Below are positions 1 to 10,747 of a stretch of 18,204 nt of DNA, one piece after another. A model generated the notes under the pieces. The model was not told the DNA's origin and made no database searches. It saw nothing but the letters and a program-made list of their open reading frames with translations. Positions within the stretch are counted from its first letter, which is position 1. Each line of letters begins with the position of its first letter. The position numbers and the translations under genes are program-made. Location of the stretch: the NCBI GenBank assembly GCA_945291235.1, contig CALYQY010000047.1, positions 1 through 18,204 on the forward strand, given 5' to 3'. The DNA comes from an uncultured Gilliamella sp. (GTDB lineage Bacteria; Pseudomonadota; Gammaproteobacteria; Enterobacterales; Enterobacteriaceae).

Positions 1-1301
1 TAATAACCACCAATATCAAGCACTAAGCCCATTTTGTTACCTTTCCAATCAAGATCACCTGACATACCAATATCTACCATTTTATCAACTAATGCTTTGT
101 TAGCTGTAAATCCATCTTCGGTACAAATTTCAGCACGAAGTGCAAGACCTAGGCCATCAACTTCGCCTATTTCTTTATGTTTCTTCTCAAGTGTTTTTAA
201 TCCGTCAAGGAAATATGCACCGCTATCCATTACCATTTTTTCGTAATCTGTTTCAGAAGTCATTTTTAATACTTCTAGGCCAACTGCGGTACCTAAAGGA
301 TTTGAAGCAAACGTAGAGTGGGTTGAGCCAACTGGGAATACTTCTGGATTGATTAACTCTTCACGAGCCCATAAACCACCTAATGGATTTAAACCATTAG
401 TTAATGCTTTCGCAAATACCACCACATCAGGTTTAACATCAAAATGTTCAATTGACCATAATTTACCAGTACGATAAAAGCCCATTTGAATTTCATCAAC
501 AACTAATAAAATACCATATTGATCTAAAACTTTTTTCAGACCTTTAAAGTAATTACGAGGAGGAACAATATAACCACCCGTTGCTTGTAATGGTTCGGCA
601 TAAAATGCAGCATATTCTGCTTGTCCGACTTTTGGATCCCATACACCGTGATATTCAGTTTCAAATAAACGTGCAAACTCAGCAACTAAGTGTTCACCAT
701 ATTCTTCTGCTGTCATTCCTTTTGGACGACGGAACGGATATGGGAATGGTACAAACATTGCACGATCACCAAAATGACCATAACGACGACGGTAACGGTA
801 GCTCGAAGTAATTGAAGATGCACCCAAAGTACGACCATGGTAACCACCTTGAAATGCAAACATCAGGGATTTACCACCAGTAGCATTACGAACGACTTTT
901 AATGAATCTTCAATACATTGTGAACCACCAACATTAAAATGAACTCGTCCTTGGTAACCGAATCGCTGTTCCATACCTTGAGCAATTGTTTTTGCTAATT
1001 CGATTTTAGTTGGATGTAAATACTGGCTAGCACATTGCGGTAAAGTATCGATTTGCTTTTTAAGTACGTTATTTAAACGCTCATTAGCATAACCAAAGTT
1101 ACAAGCAGAGTACCACATTTGTAAATCAAGGAAGGCTTTACCTTCTTTATCATACATGTAACTACCTTCACAACCATCAAAAATCTTTGGTGGTTCAACA
1201 TAATGCACGGTATCACCAAATGAACAGTATTTTGCTTCATCCGCTAATAACGTTGCATCGTCGGGACGACTATTAATCATTTCTAAAGTTGGTTTACTCA
1301 T
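1..1301 (-). CDS. Class III PLP-dependent aminotransferase (C-terminus off the left edge)
   Basis: A fold-type I, class III pyridoxal-phosphate aminotransferase, which moves an amino group between an omega-amine or amino acid and a 2-oxo acid in the cytoplasm. 433 residues are visible from ATG at 1301-1299, and the reading frame is open to base 1, so the C-terminus is missing. Seen: an N-terminal region ending in YLHPTKIELA, a cofactor-binding stretch NVGGSQCIEDSLK, GGYHGRTLG, the aspartate motif VVDEIQMGFYRTGK, and FAKALTNG whose lysine (K298) should form the Schiff base. THSTFASNPLGTAVGLE follows, as in the family. The ribosome site (GAGA) is weak. It is divergent from the outer-membrane gene at 1458. 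The family includes GABA, ornithine, putrescine and diaminobutyrate aminotransferases, and the substrate cannot be told from sequence. The class is near certain, the substrate open. Confidence 0.93.
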   Translation of the reverse strand, partial: MSKPTLEMINSRPDDATLLADEAKYCSFGDTVHYVEPPKIFDGCEGSYMYDKEGKAFLDLQMWYSACNFGYANERLNNVLKKQIDTLPQCASQYLHPTKIELAKTIAQGMEQRFGYQGRVHFNVGGSQCIEDSLKVVRNATGGKSLMFAFQGGYHGRTLGASSITSSYRYRRRYGHFGDRAMFVPFPYPFRRPKGMTAEEYGEHLVAEFARLFETEYHGVWDPKVGQAEYAAFYAEPLQATGGYIVPPRNYFKGLKKVLDQYGILLVVDEIQMGFYRTGKLWSIEHFDVKPDVVVFAKALTNGLNPLGGLWAREELINPEVFPVGSTHSTFASNPLGTAVGLEVLKMTSETDYEKMVMDSGAYFLDGLKTLEKKHKEIGEVDGLGLALRAEICTEDGFTANKALVDKMVDIGMSGDLDWKGNKMGLVLDIGGY

Positions 1302-1365
1302 AATTTATCTCACTAATCCATATTCAAACACGATAAAATGTGGCATTATTATTCAAGAAAATTGA

Positions 1366-1393
1366 TTGTTACAATGTACATTTAATGTATAGA
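1366..1393 (+). promoter_or_regulatory. Possible sigma-70 promoter for the MipA/OmpV-family gene
   Basis: TTGTTA (1366-1371), a 16-base spacer and TATAGA (1388-1393) resemble a sigma-70 promoter about 65 bases before the start codon at 1458. The match is moderate and AT-rich DNA yields such pairs by chance. Confidence 0.3.
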
Positions 1394-1457
1394 TTGTGTG
1401 ACGACAAATCACAGCTAACAAAACCATAATAATATTTGATGATAAATAGGTCAGTTT

Positions 1458-2222
1458 ATGAGGATCAATAAATTTACTAACAAACGCTGTGTGATTGCGA
1501 TATTATCCATCATTACCCTAGGCTACACTCAATTTACCTTTGCTGATCCCACCTCAATTGGTGTCGGTGTTGGTTGGTCAAATTCACCTTATAAAAGTTA
1601 TAGTGCCAGTTTTTATCCGGTGCCACATATAGATTACGATAATGGTCTATTTTTTATTGATGATTTATCTGCCGGTTTTTATCTTTATAATGAGAATAAC
1701 CAAAGTATTTCCCTAGGTGCCCGCTATTTATCAAATGAATTTAAACCACATGATTCAGATAATCATCGACTCAAACAACTTGATACTCGACATACAACAG
1801 TACTGGCTGAAATTGAATACTCGATCGTAACCGATTGGGGAGGCTTTTCGACCAGTATTGGGGCTGATGTACTTAATGAAAGTAATAGCATTTTGTTTAA
1901 TGCTGATTATACCGTACCTTATATACAAGGCGATTTAATTATCGCGCCTACCATTGGTGTCAGTTGGGCTAATAGTAAACATAATAATTATTACTATGGT
2001 GTGTCGAATAAAGAATCGCTCCGATCAGGTTTACATCATTTTAGTGCGAACAGCTCTTTTACACCTTATCTGGAAGTAGTAGCACAATATACATTAACCG
2101 ATAATATTGCCACTTTTGGCGGCGTCCATATTGAAAAATTAACCGGTGATGCAGCAGATAGCCCAATGGTTGACAATAGTATCTTAACTTCAGTTTATAT
2201 GGGGTTATCTTATAAATTTTAA
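1458..2222 (+). CDS. MipA/OmpV-family outer-membrane beta-barrel protein
   Basis: An outer-membrane protein of the MipA/OmpV family (254 aa, the usual size). The founding members are MipA, a scaffold linking murein synthases and hydrolases in E. coli, and OmpV of Vibrio. Seen: a signal peptide of about 29 residues with a hydrophobic core and cleavage likely after FTFA; YPVPHIDYDNGLFFI near residue 52, a family hallmark; alternating-residue strands; YYYGVSNKES near residue 177; DAADSPMVD before the last strand; and a C-terminal GLSYKF ending in phenylalanine, the barrel-assembly signal. The ATG at 1458 has a weak TAGG ribosome site seven bases upstream. It is followed 125 bases later by rdgC and has no obvious partner gene. 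Whether it binds murein enzymes or serves another envelope role is not shown by the sequence. Confidence 0.88.
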   Translation: MRINKFTNKRCVIAILSIITLGYTQFTFADPTSIGVGVGWSNSPYKSYSASFYPVPHIDYDNGLFFIDDLSAGFYLYNENNQSISLGARYLSNEFKPHDSDNHRLKQLDTRHTTVLAEIEYSIVTDWGGFSTSIGADVLNESNSILFNADYTVPYIQGDLIIAPTIGVSWANSKHNNYYYGVSNKESLRSGLHHFSANSSFTPYLEVVAQYTLTDNIATFGGVHIEKLTGDAADSPMVDNSILTSVYMGLSYKF

Positions 2223-2305
2223 TCATTTTATTTTAGTTTTATTTAACTTTAACAATAAAATGATAACGACTTAATTTTTGATAAACCTTTATTTGAAACG
2301 CTTCA

Positions 2306-2314
2306 TGTTAAAAT
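2306..2314 (+). promoter_or_regulatory. Possible extended -10 promoter for rdgC
   Basis: TGTTAAAAT is an extended -10 element (TGN followed by TAAAAT), 33 bases before the rdgC start. No good -35 hexamer lies at the right distance, which extended -10 promoters tolerate. Confidence 0.35.
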
Positions 2315-2347
2315 GAATTTCACCCAAAATTTAGGAAATAGTTAAAT

Positions 2348-3256
2348 ATGCTTTGGTTTAAAAATGCCATTATTTACCAGCTTAATAGTGATAGTTTGCT
2401 TGATAAAGCTGTCATTGAAAAGGCGCTTAAATCCGCACCTTTCACGCCATGTGGCAACTTAGATACCTCTAAAACTGGTTGGGTGTCTCCTTATAATGAT
2501 AATAATAATGAAGATTATATTGTTGATATGCAGGGGCATTTACTACTACGGATTAAAAAAGAGTCTAAGATTCTTCCCGCTCCGGTAATCAAACAAGCAT
2601 TATTAGAAAAAATAGATAAACAAGAACAAGCGTTAAGTCGAAAATTAACCAAAAACGAAAAAGCAACACTAAAAGATGAAGTGATGATTGACTTAATGCC
2701 CAGAGCATTTAGCAAATATAATCATTATTGGCTTTGGATTGATACGCATAATAAACGAATTATTATCGACTGTAGTAGTTTCAAGCAAGCAGAAGATATT
2801 CTAGCCATTTTGCGTAAACAATTAGGGGCGTTGGCACTAACACCACTATCTATTGATACTCCTCTTGAGCAAGTAATGACAACTTGGGTTAAAGAAAAAC
2901 TCAACTTCGCTCCATTTTTATTAGGCGATCAAGCCGAATTAAAAGATCCGCTGGAAGGAAACGGCATTATCAGTTGTAAAAATCAAGATATTACCAGTGA
3001 TGAAATGCTTGTTCACTTTGAATCGGGAAAATGGATATCTAAAATCAAAATCATTGATGAACGAGGCGTTAATTTTATCGTTAATAGTGATTTAACTTTG
3101 AAGCGAATCAAATTTGACTCAGCTATTTTAGATGAAAATGAAGATATCGGATCTGATGAAATGGATAAACGACTCGAAGCTGATTTTTTCATTATGGCTA
3201 ATACGTTAGCAAATACAATTAACGATTTTTATATTACAATTAATCAAATAATTTAA
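2348..3256 (+). CDS. rdgC: Recombination-associated protein RdgC
   Basis: RdgC is a nucleoid-associated, ring-forming dimer that binds duplex DNA without sequence preference and restrains RecA filament activity. It becomes important when replication restart is impaired. The protein is 302 aa, essentially the E. coli length (303). Diagnostic stretches are the N-terminal MLWFKNAIIYQL, FTPCG, the GW dipeptide near residue 45, KESKILPAPVIKQAL, LKDEVMIDLMPRAFSKY, DCSSFKQAEDILAILRK and, near the C-terminus, RLEADFFIMANTLA. No truncation is seen. An AGGA ribosome site lies 11 bases before ATG, rather far. It is a monocistronic-looking gene between two outer-membrane protein genes, and its placement just ahead of the dnaA-gyrB block puts several DNA-metabolism genes together. 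Confidence 0.96.
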   Translation: MLWFKNAIIYQLNSDSLLDKAVIEKALKSAPFTPCGNLDTSKTGWVSPYNDNNNEDYIVDMQGHLLLRIKKESKILPAPVIKQALLEKIDKQEQALSRKLTKNEKATLKDEVMIDLMPRAFSKYNHYWLWIDTHNKRIIIDCSSFKQAEDILAILRKQLGALALTPLSIDTPLEQVMTTWVKEKLNFAPFLLGDQAELKDPLEGNGIISCKNQDITSDEMLVHFESGKWISKIKIIDERGVNFIVNSDLTLKRIKFDSAILDENEDIGSDEMDKRLEADFFIMANTLANTINDFYITINQII

Positions 3257-3317
3257 CGATAAGATAATATCTTTTTAACACATTAGTATCTTTTGTTATG
3301 GATTTGTATATTATATG

Positions 3318-3326
3318 TGCTATAAT
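3318..3326 (+). promoter_or_regulatory. Extended -10 promoter of ompA
   Basis: TGCTATAAT is a perfect extended -10 element, placed so that transcription would start near 3333. This leaves an AT-rich leader of about 75 bases before the ATG at 3408, in keeping with the long, stabilising 5' leaders of ompA messages. A TTGTTA further upstream (3293-3298) is 22 bases away, too far for a standard -35. Confidence 0.6.
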
Positions 3327-3407
3327 CGATATTAGATTATGTGTATCATAATTAAATAAAAACAAATTAAACAACGTCTATTACAACATAATAAGTTGAG
3401 GCAAAAA

Positions 3408-4508
3408 ATGAAAAAAACAACTCTAGCTCTAGCAATTGCTGTTGCAAGTTTAACTGCTACTGCAGCTAATGCAGCATATGAAGATAACACTTTTTATACA
3501 GGTGCTAAATTAGGTTGGTCAGAACTTTACAGATTAGATGCGAACAAAGTTCGTGCATTTGATGATACTGGTATCAAAACTTCTAACCGCAGCAATGTTG
3601 CTGGTGGTGCATTCCTTGGTTTCCAAGCTAACCCATACTTAGCATTTGAATTAGGTTACGACTGGTTAGGTTCTGCTAAATATAAAAGATCTTACAACCG
3701 TACAGGTAATGGCCATGCTGCTGGTAACAGCAAAATCAATGCACAAGGCGTATCTTTAACTGGTAAATTAAGCTACCCATTATCATTCATCTCTGATGAT
3801 TTTGATATCTACGGTCGTGCAGGTGCAATGGTAACTATCGCTAAATGGAAAAATGGCGGCGATGTTAAAGATGTTTATGGTCGTGGCGGTACAAAAACTG
3901 ACGTATCTCCAGTTTATGCATTAGGTCTTGACTATCGCCTTGATGAAAACTTCTCTACTCGTTTAGAGTACCAATATGTTCAACATATTCATACTAAAAC
4001 TGACGCATCGCCAGACGCTGGTACTGTTAGCTTAGGTATTACTTACCGTTTAGCTTCTCCTGCTGTTGCGGCACCAGTTGAAATCAAAACTGAAGTAAAT
4101 CGTTATGTATTAAATGAAGACGTTCTATTTGCTTACGCTAAAGCTGACTTAAAAGCAGAAGGTCGTCAAGCATTAGATAATCTATTAGCTACTTTAGTGA
4201 AAATTAATCCATCTCAAAGTGCTATCGTTGTAATTGGTCACACTGACCGTATCGGTTCAGAACATTACAACCAAAAATTATCTGAACAACGCGCTCACTC
4301 TGTAATGAAATATTTAGTTGCTAGAGGCGTTCCTGCAGAAATCATCAGTGCACGTGGTATGGGTAAATCTCAACCAGTTACTGGTACTAAATGTAATGCA
4401 CTTCGTGGCGCTGAATTAAAAGCATGTTTAGCACCAGATCGTCGTGTTGAAATCGAAGTTAAAGCACGTAACGTTCAAGAAGTTCAAGTAACTAATACAA
4501 CAAATTAA
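3408..4508 (+). CDS. ompA: Outer-membrane porin/structural protein OmpA
   Basis: OmpA tethers the outer membrane to peptidoglycan. The start is ATG at 3408, preceded by TGAGG (3397-3401). An in-frame TTG at 3396 lies before this ribosome site and is rejected. The product is 366 aa. The signal peptide is residues 1-22, ending ATAANA, and the mature protein begins AYEDNTFYTGAKLGW, close to E. coli OmpA. An eight-stranded barrel spans roughly 23-205, then an Ala/Pro/Val hinge (SPAVAAPVEIK), then an OmpA-like peptidoglycan-binding domain at about 230-355. In that domain D280 of GHTDRIGS and R295 of SEQRA keep the 15-residue spacing of the diaminopimelate-binding pair D271/R286 in E. coli. Two cysteines (KCNALRGAELKAC) match the conserved disulfide. 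Codon choice is strongly biased (GGT, GCA/GCT, CGT), as in an abundant protein. It has its own promoter and terminator. Confidence 0.97.
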   Translation: MKKTTLALAIAVASLTATAANAAYEDNTFYTGAKLGWSELYRLDANKVRAFDDTGIKTSNRSNVAGGAFLGFQANPYLAFELGYDWLGSAKYKRSYNRTGNGHAAGNSKINAQGVSLTGKLSYPLSFISDDFDIYGRAGAMVTIAKWKNGGDVKDVYGRGGTKTDVSPVYALGLDYRLDENFSTRLEYQYVQHIHTKTDASPDAGTVSLGITYRLASPAVAAPVEIKTEVNRYVLNEDVLFAYAKADLKAEGRQALDNLLATLVKINPSQSAIVVIGHTDRIGSEHYNQKLSEQRAHSVMKYLVARGVPAEIISARGMGKSQPVTGTKCNALRGAELKACLAPDRRVEIEVKARNVQEVQVTNTTN

Positions 4509-4524
4509 TTTTTGTTTATTTCTC

Positions 4525-4551
4525 AAAAACCCGGTTTTCGCCGGGTTTTTT
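4525..4551 (+). terminator. Rho-independent terminator of ompA
   Basis: A perfect 10-bp stem, AAAAACCCGG (4525-4534) against CCGGGTTTTT (4541-4550), closes a six-base loop TTTTCG. The right arm ends in a run of six T. It lies 17 bases after the ompA stop. Because the left arm begins with five A, it could also work in the reverse direction. Confidence 0.93.
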
Positions 4552-4597
4552 GTTCCGCTATTGTTGTTAGCAACTAAATAATATCTTACCTTTGATC

Positions 4598-4612
4598 TAT
4601 AATTTATCCACA
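4598..4612 (+). promoter_or_regulatory. dnaA promoter -10 box abutting a consensus DnaA box
   Basis: TATAAT (4598-4603) is followed immediately by TTATCCACA (4604-4612), the consensus nine-base DnaA box. A DnaA molecule bound here would cover the transcription start region, which fits the known autoregulation of dnaA in E. coli. No good -35 hexamer is present 16-18 bases upstream. Only this one strong box was found before dnaA. Confidence 0.65.
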
Positions 4613-4656
4613 AAACAGATTATAATTATTACCAACGTTGTTAGTAATATAAAGTT

Positions 4657-4663
4657 AAAGGAG
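4657..4663 (+). promoter_or_regulatory. Strong ribosome-binding site fixing the dnaA GTG start
   Basis: AAAGGAG lies five bases before GTG at 4669, so the GTG is the real start although no ATG precedes the conserved N-terminus. The weak start codon combined with a strong site is the usual dnaA arrangement. Confidence 0.8.
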
Positions 4664-4668
4664 TTACT

Positions 4669-6024
4669 GTGCCTACCGCTATTTGGCAAGATTGTCTTTC
4701 TCAATTACAAGAAGAGCTTCCTACAACGGAATTCAACTTATGGATACGCCCGTTGCAAGCGGAAATGGTCGATGACAAACTTTATATTTATGCACCTAAT
4801 AGATTTGTATTAGATTGGGTAAAAAATAAATACCTATCTGCTATTTCTCAACTATTAAATAAACTTTTTGATAATGATTCACTGAAATTATATCTTGAAG
4901 TTGGATCGACTTTATCTTTAGAGAAAAAATCTCAACAAAGCAAACCTAAAACCGATATTGTTCCGGCATGGAAAACAACGAAAGAAACGAACAATCACAC
5001 TTATCATTCCGGTATTAACCATAAGCATACTTTTAGTAGCTTTGTAGAAGGTAAATCAAACCAACTTGCCGTTGCGGCAGCTAAACAGGTTGCTGAAAAT
5101 CCGGGTAAAGCTTATAACCCGCTATTTTTATATGGTTCAACCGGTTTAGGAAAAACCCATTTATTGCATGCAGTTGGTAATCAAATCATGGATGAAAAAA
5201 TGAATGCCAAAGTTGTTTATATGCATTCAGAACGTTTCGTTCAAGATATGGTAAAAGCATTGCAAAATAATGCTATTGAAGAGTTTAAAAATTATTACCG
5301 TTCAGTTGATGCTTTACTCATTGATGATATTCAATTCTTTGCTAATAAAGAACGTTCTCAGGAAGAATTTTTTCATACCTTCAATTCATTATTAGAAGGT
5401 AATCAACAAATTATTTTAACATCTGACCGTTACCCGAAAGAAATTAATGGCGTTGAAGATCGTTTAAAATCACGCTTTGGCTGGGGATTAACTATTGCCA
5501 TTGAACCGCCAGAACTTGAAACTCGCGTTGCTATTTTAATGAAAAAAGCAGAAGAGAATAAAATAAAATTACCAGAAGAAGTGGCTTTTTTTATAGCTAA
5601 ACGATTACGTTCTAACGTGCGTGAATTAGAAGGCGCGCTTAACCGGGTCATAGCGAATGCAAATTTTACTGGTAAATCAATTACCATTGATTTTGTAAAA
5701 GATGCTTTAAAAGATTTACTTGCCTTGCAAGAAAAATTGATTACTATTGAAAATATTCAAAAAACGGTGGCTGAGTATTATAAAATCAAAGTTTCAGATT
5801 TATTATCTAAACGCCGTTCTCGCTCAGTTGCCAGACCTAGACAAGTGGCAATGGCTCTTGCTAAAGAATTAACCAATAAAAGCCTCCCTGAAATTGGAGA
5901 TGGATTTGGTGGAAGAGATCATACCACGGTACTACATGCATGCCGTAAAATTGCCGATTTAAAAGAAGAAAGCAATGATATTAAAGAGGATTATTCCAAT
6001 TTAATTCGAACATTATCAACTTAA
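4669..6024 (+). CDS. dnaA: Chromosomal replication initiator DnaA
   Basis: DnaA binds 9-mer boxes at oriC, oligomerises with ATP and melts the origin, then loads DnaB. The product is 451 aa with a GTG start. Domain I (about 1-85, begins [17 protein letters not shown]) binds partners and DnaB. A variable linker (about 90-120) follows. The AAA+ domain III has Walker [10 protein letters not shown] (156-164, K162), Walker [10 protein letters not shown] (D219, D220), sensor 1 near ILTSDRYP, the box VII arginine region [10 protein letters not shown], and sensor 2 in [13 protein letters not shown]. Domain IV carries [11 protein letters not shown] and [15 protein letters not shown], the DNA-recognition signature. 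All key residues are intact. It leads a compact dnaA-dnaN-recF run, with a 14-base gap to dnaN. The rpmH-rnpA genes that often diverge from dnaA are not present here; ompA lies upstream instead. Confidence 0.99.
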   Translation: MPTAIWQDCLSQLQEELPTTEFNLWIRPLQAEMVDDKLYIYAPNRFVLDWVKNKYLSAISQLLNKLFDNDSLKLYLEVGSTLSLEKKSQQSKPKTDIVPAWKTTKETNNHTYHSGINHKHTFSSFVEGKSNQLAVAAAKQVAENPGKAYNPLFLYGSTGLGKTHLLHAVGNQIMDEKMNAKVVYMHSERFVQDMVKALQNNAIEEFKNYYRSVDALLIDDIQFFANKERSQEEFFHTFNSLLEGNQQIILTSDRYPKEINGVEDRLKSRFGWGLTIAIEPPELETRVAILMKKAEENKIKLPEEVAFFIAKRLRSNVRELEGALNRVIANANFTGKSITIDFVKDALKDLLALQEKLITIENIQKTVAEYYKIKVSDLLSKRRSRSVARPRQVAMALAKELTNKSLPEIGDGFGGRDHTTVLHACRKIADLKEESNDIKEDYSNLIRTLST

Positions 6025-6038
6025 CAAGAATAAACACT

Positions 6039-7142
6039 ATGAAATTTATTATAGAACGAGAAAAACTGATTAAGCCATTGCAACTTGTTAGTGCACCACT
6101 AAGCAGTCGACCAACATTACCCATTTTGGGCAATTTATTACTACAAGTCAGTGACAATACATTATCAATGACAGGTACTGACCTTGAAATAGAGATGATA
6201 GCGCATTTACCGTTAACACAAGCATGTGAACCGGGTGCAACAACAGTGCCAGCAAGAAAGTTTCTCGATATCTGTCGTAATCTTCCCAATGATGCTCAGA
6301 TTTCGATCAGTGTTGATGATAATCGATTAATAATCCAGTCTGGTCGGAGTAAATTTTCTTTAGCAACTTTGCCGGCGAGTGATTTTCCAAATTTAGAAAA
6401 TTGGCAAAGTGATGTTGATATTTCTGTTCCACAAAAAACGATAAAACGTCTCATCGATGCTGTTCAATTTTCAATGGCAAATCAAGATGTGCGATATTAT
6501 TTAAATGGAATGCTATTTGAAATTGAAGACGGGTTATTAAAATCTGTTGCCACCGATGGTCACCGATTAGCAGTTTGTGCACAACCTGTTGGGCAAAATA
6601 TTACTGAAACTTGCTCGGTGATATTACCTCGAAAAGGGGTTATTGAACTGGCGAAATTGGTAAGTGATAGCGACGATCCGATTAATATGCAAATTGGTAA
6701 CAATAATCTGCGTGTCAATCTTGGTGATTTTACTTTTACCTCTAAACTGATTGACGGTAGATTTCCTGATTATAAACGTGTATTGCCACGTAACCCTGAT
6801 AAGCCACTAGAAGTTTCCTGTGATGAGCTGAGAAACGCATTGTCTCGTGTGGCAATTTTATCCAACGAGAAATTCCGTGGGATCCGATTATATGTACACA
6901 ATAATCAAATAAAAATTACTGCTAATAATCCGGAGCAAGAGGAAGCTGAAGAAGTCATTGATGTAAAATATGAGTCCTCAGAGCTTGAAATTGGCTTCAA
7001 TGTGACCTATTTATTAGATATATTAAATACTTTGAAATGTGATAGCGTACAACTGCTATTCACCGATGCAACATCAAGCGTGCAAATTGAAGATATTAAT
7101 AATCAATCTGCAACTTATGTTGTGATGCCAATGCGCTTATAA
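6039..7142 (+). CDS. dnaN: DNA polymerase III beta sliding clamp DnaN
   Basis: The ring-shaped clamp that holds DNA polymerase III and many repair proteins on DNA. 367 aa (E. coli 366). Three clamp folds of about 120 residues are expected, at 1-120, 125-245 and 250-367. Recognisable stretches are MKFIIEREKLIKPL, RPTLPILGNLLL, GTDLEIEM, VPARKFLDICR, YYLNGMLFE, ATDGHRLAVC, DGRFPDYKRVLP, LSRVAILSNEKFRG and the C-terminal YVVMPMRL. The last supplies part of the pocket that binds clamp-interaction motifs. The ATG is 14 bases after the dnaA stop with only a weak ribosome site (AAGAA), so it is probably expressed with dnaA. Nothing appears truncated. Confidence 0.99.
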   Translation: MKFIIEREKLIKPLQLVSAPLSSRPTLPILGNLLLQVSDNTLSMTGTDLEIEMIAHLPLTQACEPGATTVPARKFLDICRNLPNDAQISISVDDNRLIIQSGRSKFSLATLPASDFPNLENWQSDVDISVPQKTIKRLIDAVQFSMANQDVRYYLNGMLFEIEDGLLKSVATDGHRLAVCAQPVGQNITETCSVILPRKGVIELAKLVSDSDDPINMQIGNNNLRVNLGDFTFTSKLIDGRFPDYKRVLPRNPDKPLEVSCDELRNALSRVAILSNEKFRGIRLYVHNNQIKITANNPEQEEAEEVIDVKYESSELEIGFNVTYLLDILNTLKCDSVQLLFTDATSSVQIEDINNQSATYVVMPMRL

Positions 7143-7158
7143 CATACGCCTATTCAAC

Positions 7159-7176
7159 TTCCGGCTTCGGCCGGAG
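7159..7176 (+). promoter_or_regulatory. Stable UUCG hairpin between dnaN and recF
   Basis: TCCGGC (7160-7165), loop TTCG, GCCGGA (7170-7175) form a perfect six-bp GC-rich stem capped by the very stable C(UUCG)G tetraloop, extended by one G-T pair. It ends 16 bases before the recF ATG. The following sequence (GATTGTATTTTAA) is not a clean T run, so this is more likely a partial terminator, RNA-end stabiliser or translation-damping structure than a full terminator. Confidence 0.7.
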
Positions 7177-7192
7177 ATTGTATTTTAACCCT

Positions 7193-8266
7193 ATGACTCT
7201 TGCACAAATTAATATTCACCATTTCCGTAACATTAGCCACGCTCAATTATCTTTATCTCGCCATTTTAACTATGTGGTTGGTGATAATGGTAGTGGTAAA
7301 ACTAGCCTACTTGAAGCGATTTACATGTTAGGTCATGGACGTGCATTTAGGCATATACAATCAAATCGAATTATACAACACGAACAACCAGAGCTGGTGT
7401 TATATAGCCAATTAGAATCATTAAATCAGCAATGTCGTACAATAGGATTGGCAAAAGCTCGTAACAATGAAAACAAGATAAAAATCGATGGCGATGAAGG
7501 CTTTCGGTTAACTGATTTAGCAAAATTATTACCCATTCAGCTCATTACGCCGGAAGGTTTTGATTTGTTAACAGGCGGCCCTAAATATCGACGTTCATTT
7601 CTTGATTGGGGGTGTTTTCATCATTATCCGGAGTTTGTCCAGCTTTGGAATAATTTGAAACGTCTGTTTAAACAACGTAATGCATTATTAAAACAATCCC
7701 AAAACTATAATCAACTGTTACCTTGGGATAAACAATTAGTCCCCATCGCTGAAAAAATAAGTGAAATTCGAGCTGACTATGCTGAAAATATTTTTCCTGA
7801 AATTATAAAAACAACGAAAGACTTTCTACCTGAGTATGAACTTAACTGTTCATACTATCAAGGTTGGGAGTATGGTGTAGATTATGCAGAGATATTACAA
7901 AGACAATTTGAACGAGATAAATTGCTTAATTATACCTCGCTAGGTCCACATAAAGCCGATATCAAATTAAGTGTTAATAATATACCGGTTGAAGATCTTC
8001 TATCACGAGGCCAATTAAAATTGTTAATGTGTGCCTTACGTTTGTCACAAGGTGAGTATTACACTAAACAAACAAACCAATCATGTATTTACCTGATTGA
8101 TGACTTTGCTTCCGAACTGGATAAAAATAAACGTAACTTATTGGCAAAACGTTTAAAATCAGCCCATTCACAAGTTTTTATCACGGCTGTCAGTGAAGAG
8201 CAAATTAGCCACATGATTGATGAAAATGATAAGATTTTTCACATAAAATCTGGTATAATTTCATAA
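7193..8266 (+). CDS. recF: DNA replication and repair protein RecF
   Basis: RecF is an SMC/ABC-like ATPase that works with RecO and RecR to load RecA at single-strand gaps. The start is taken as ATG 7193, giving MTLAQINIHHFRNI and 357 aa, the E. coli length. A TTG at 7178 in frame lies right against the hairpin and adds a non-conserved MYFNP, so it is rejected. Seen: Walker A GDNGSGKTS (30-38, K36), AIYMLGHGRAFR, GPKYRRSFLDWG, TSLGPHKAD, the ABC signature LLSRGQLKLL (S271-Q274) and Walker B YLIDDFASELD (D303, D304). No clear ribosome site sits at normal distance. A GGAG occurs only inside the upstream hairpin arm, which suggests low translation or dependence on upstream ribosomes. Third gene of the dnaA run. 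Confidence 0.98.
   Translation: MTLAQINIHHFRNISHAQLSLSRHFNYVVGDNGSGKTSLLEAIYMLGHGRAFRHIQSNRIIQHEQPELVLYSQLESLNQQCRTIGLAKARNNENKIKIDGDEGFRLTDLAKLLPIQLITPEGFDLLTGGPKYRRSFLDWGCFHHYPEFVQLWNNLKRLFKQRNALLKQSQNYNQLLPWDKQLVPIAEKISEIRADYAENIFPEIIKTTKDFLPEYELNCSYYQGWEYGVDYAEILQRQFERDKLLNYTSLGPHKADIKLSVNNIPVEDLLSRGQLKLLMCALRLSQGEYYTKQTNQSCIYLIDDFASELDKNKRNLLAKRLKSAHSQVFITAVSEEQISHMIDENDKIFHIKSGIIS
8251..8259 (+). promoter_or_regulatory. Extended -10 promoter of gyrB
   Basis: TGGTATAAT is a perfect extended -10 element lying in the last codons of recF, 49 bases before the gyrB start. No good -35 is seen at standard distance. It would let gyrB be transcribed independently of dnaA-dnaN-recF, as is known for gyrB in E. 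coli. Confidence 0.55.
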
Positions 8267-8296
8267 ATATACGAAATGATAAAAGAAATTAAATAG

Positions 8297-10720
<2,424 letters not shown>

Positions 10721-10747
10721 AAGTATTTCAATACAGCATTTAACAAC

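Noticed and set aside
1397..1413. CRP-like site TGTGA...TCACA between the divergent aminotransferase and MipA/OmpV genes
   Set aside because: The half sites are perfect, but they are separated by seven bases instead of the consensus six, and the site falls downstream of the likely -10 of the plus-strand gene. Too weak to annotate.
2225..2260. AT-only inverted repeat after the MipA/OmpV gene as a terminator
   Set aside because: The arms are only A and T with a large loop, so it would be unstable and expected by chance in such AT-rich sequence.
3396..3407. Upstream TTG start of OmpA
   Set aside because: It lies before the TGAGG ribosome site, and the ATG at 3408 gives a standard signal peptide.
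4551..4668. Chromosomal origin (oriC) in the gap before dnaA
   Set aside because: Only one strong DnaA box and no box cluster or clear unwinding element. The gap is about 120 bases and is explained by the dnaA promoter.
7159..7180. Full rho-independent terminator between dnaN and recF
   Set aside because: The stem is good, but no continuous T run follows it and recF would lose its only obvious source of transcription.
7178..7192. Upstream TTG start of RecF
   Set aside because: It would sit directly against the hairpin and adds residues absent from RecF proteins; ATG 7193 matches the family start and length.
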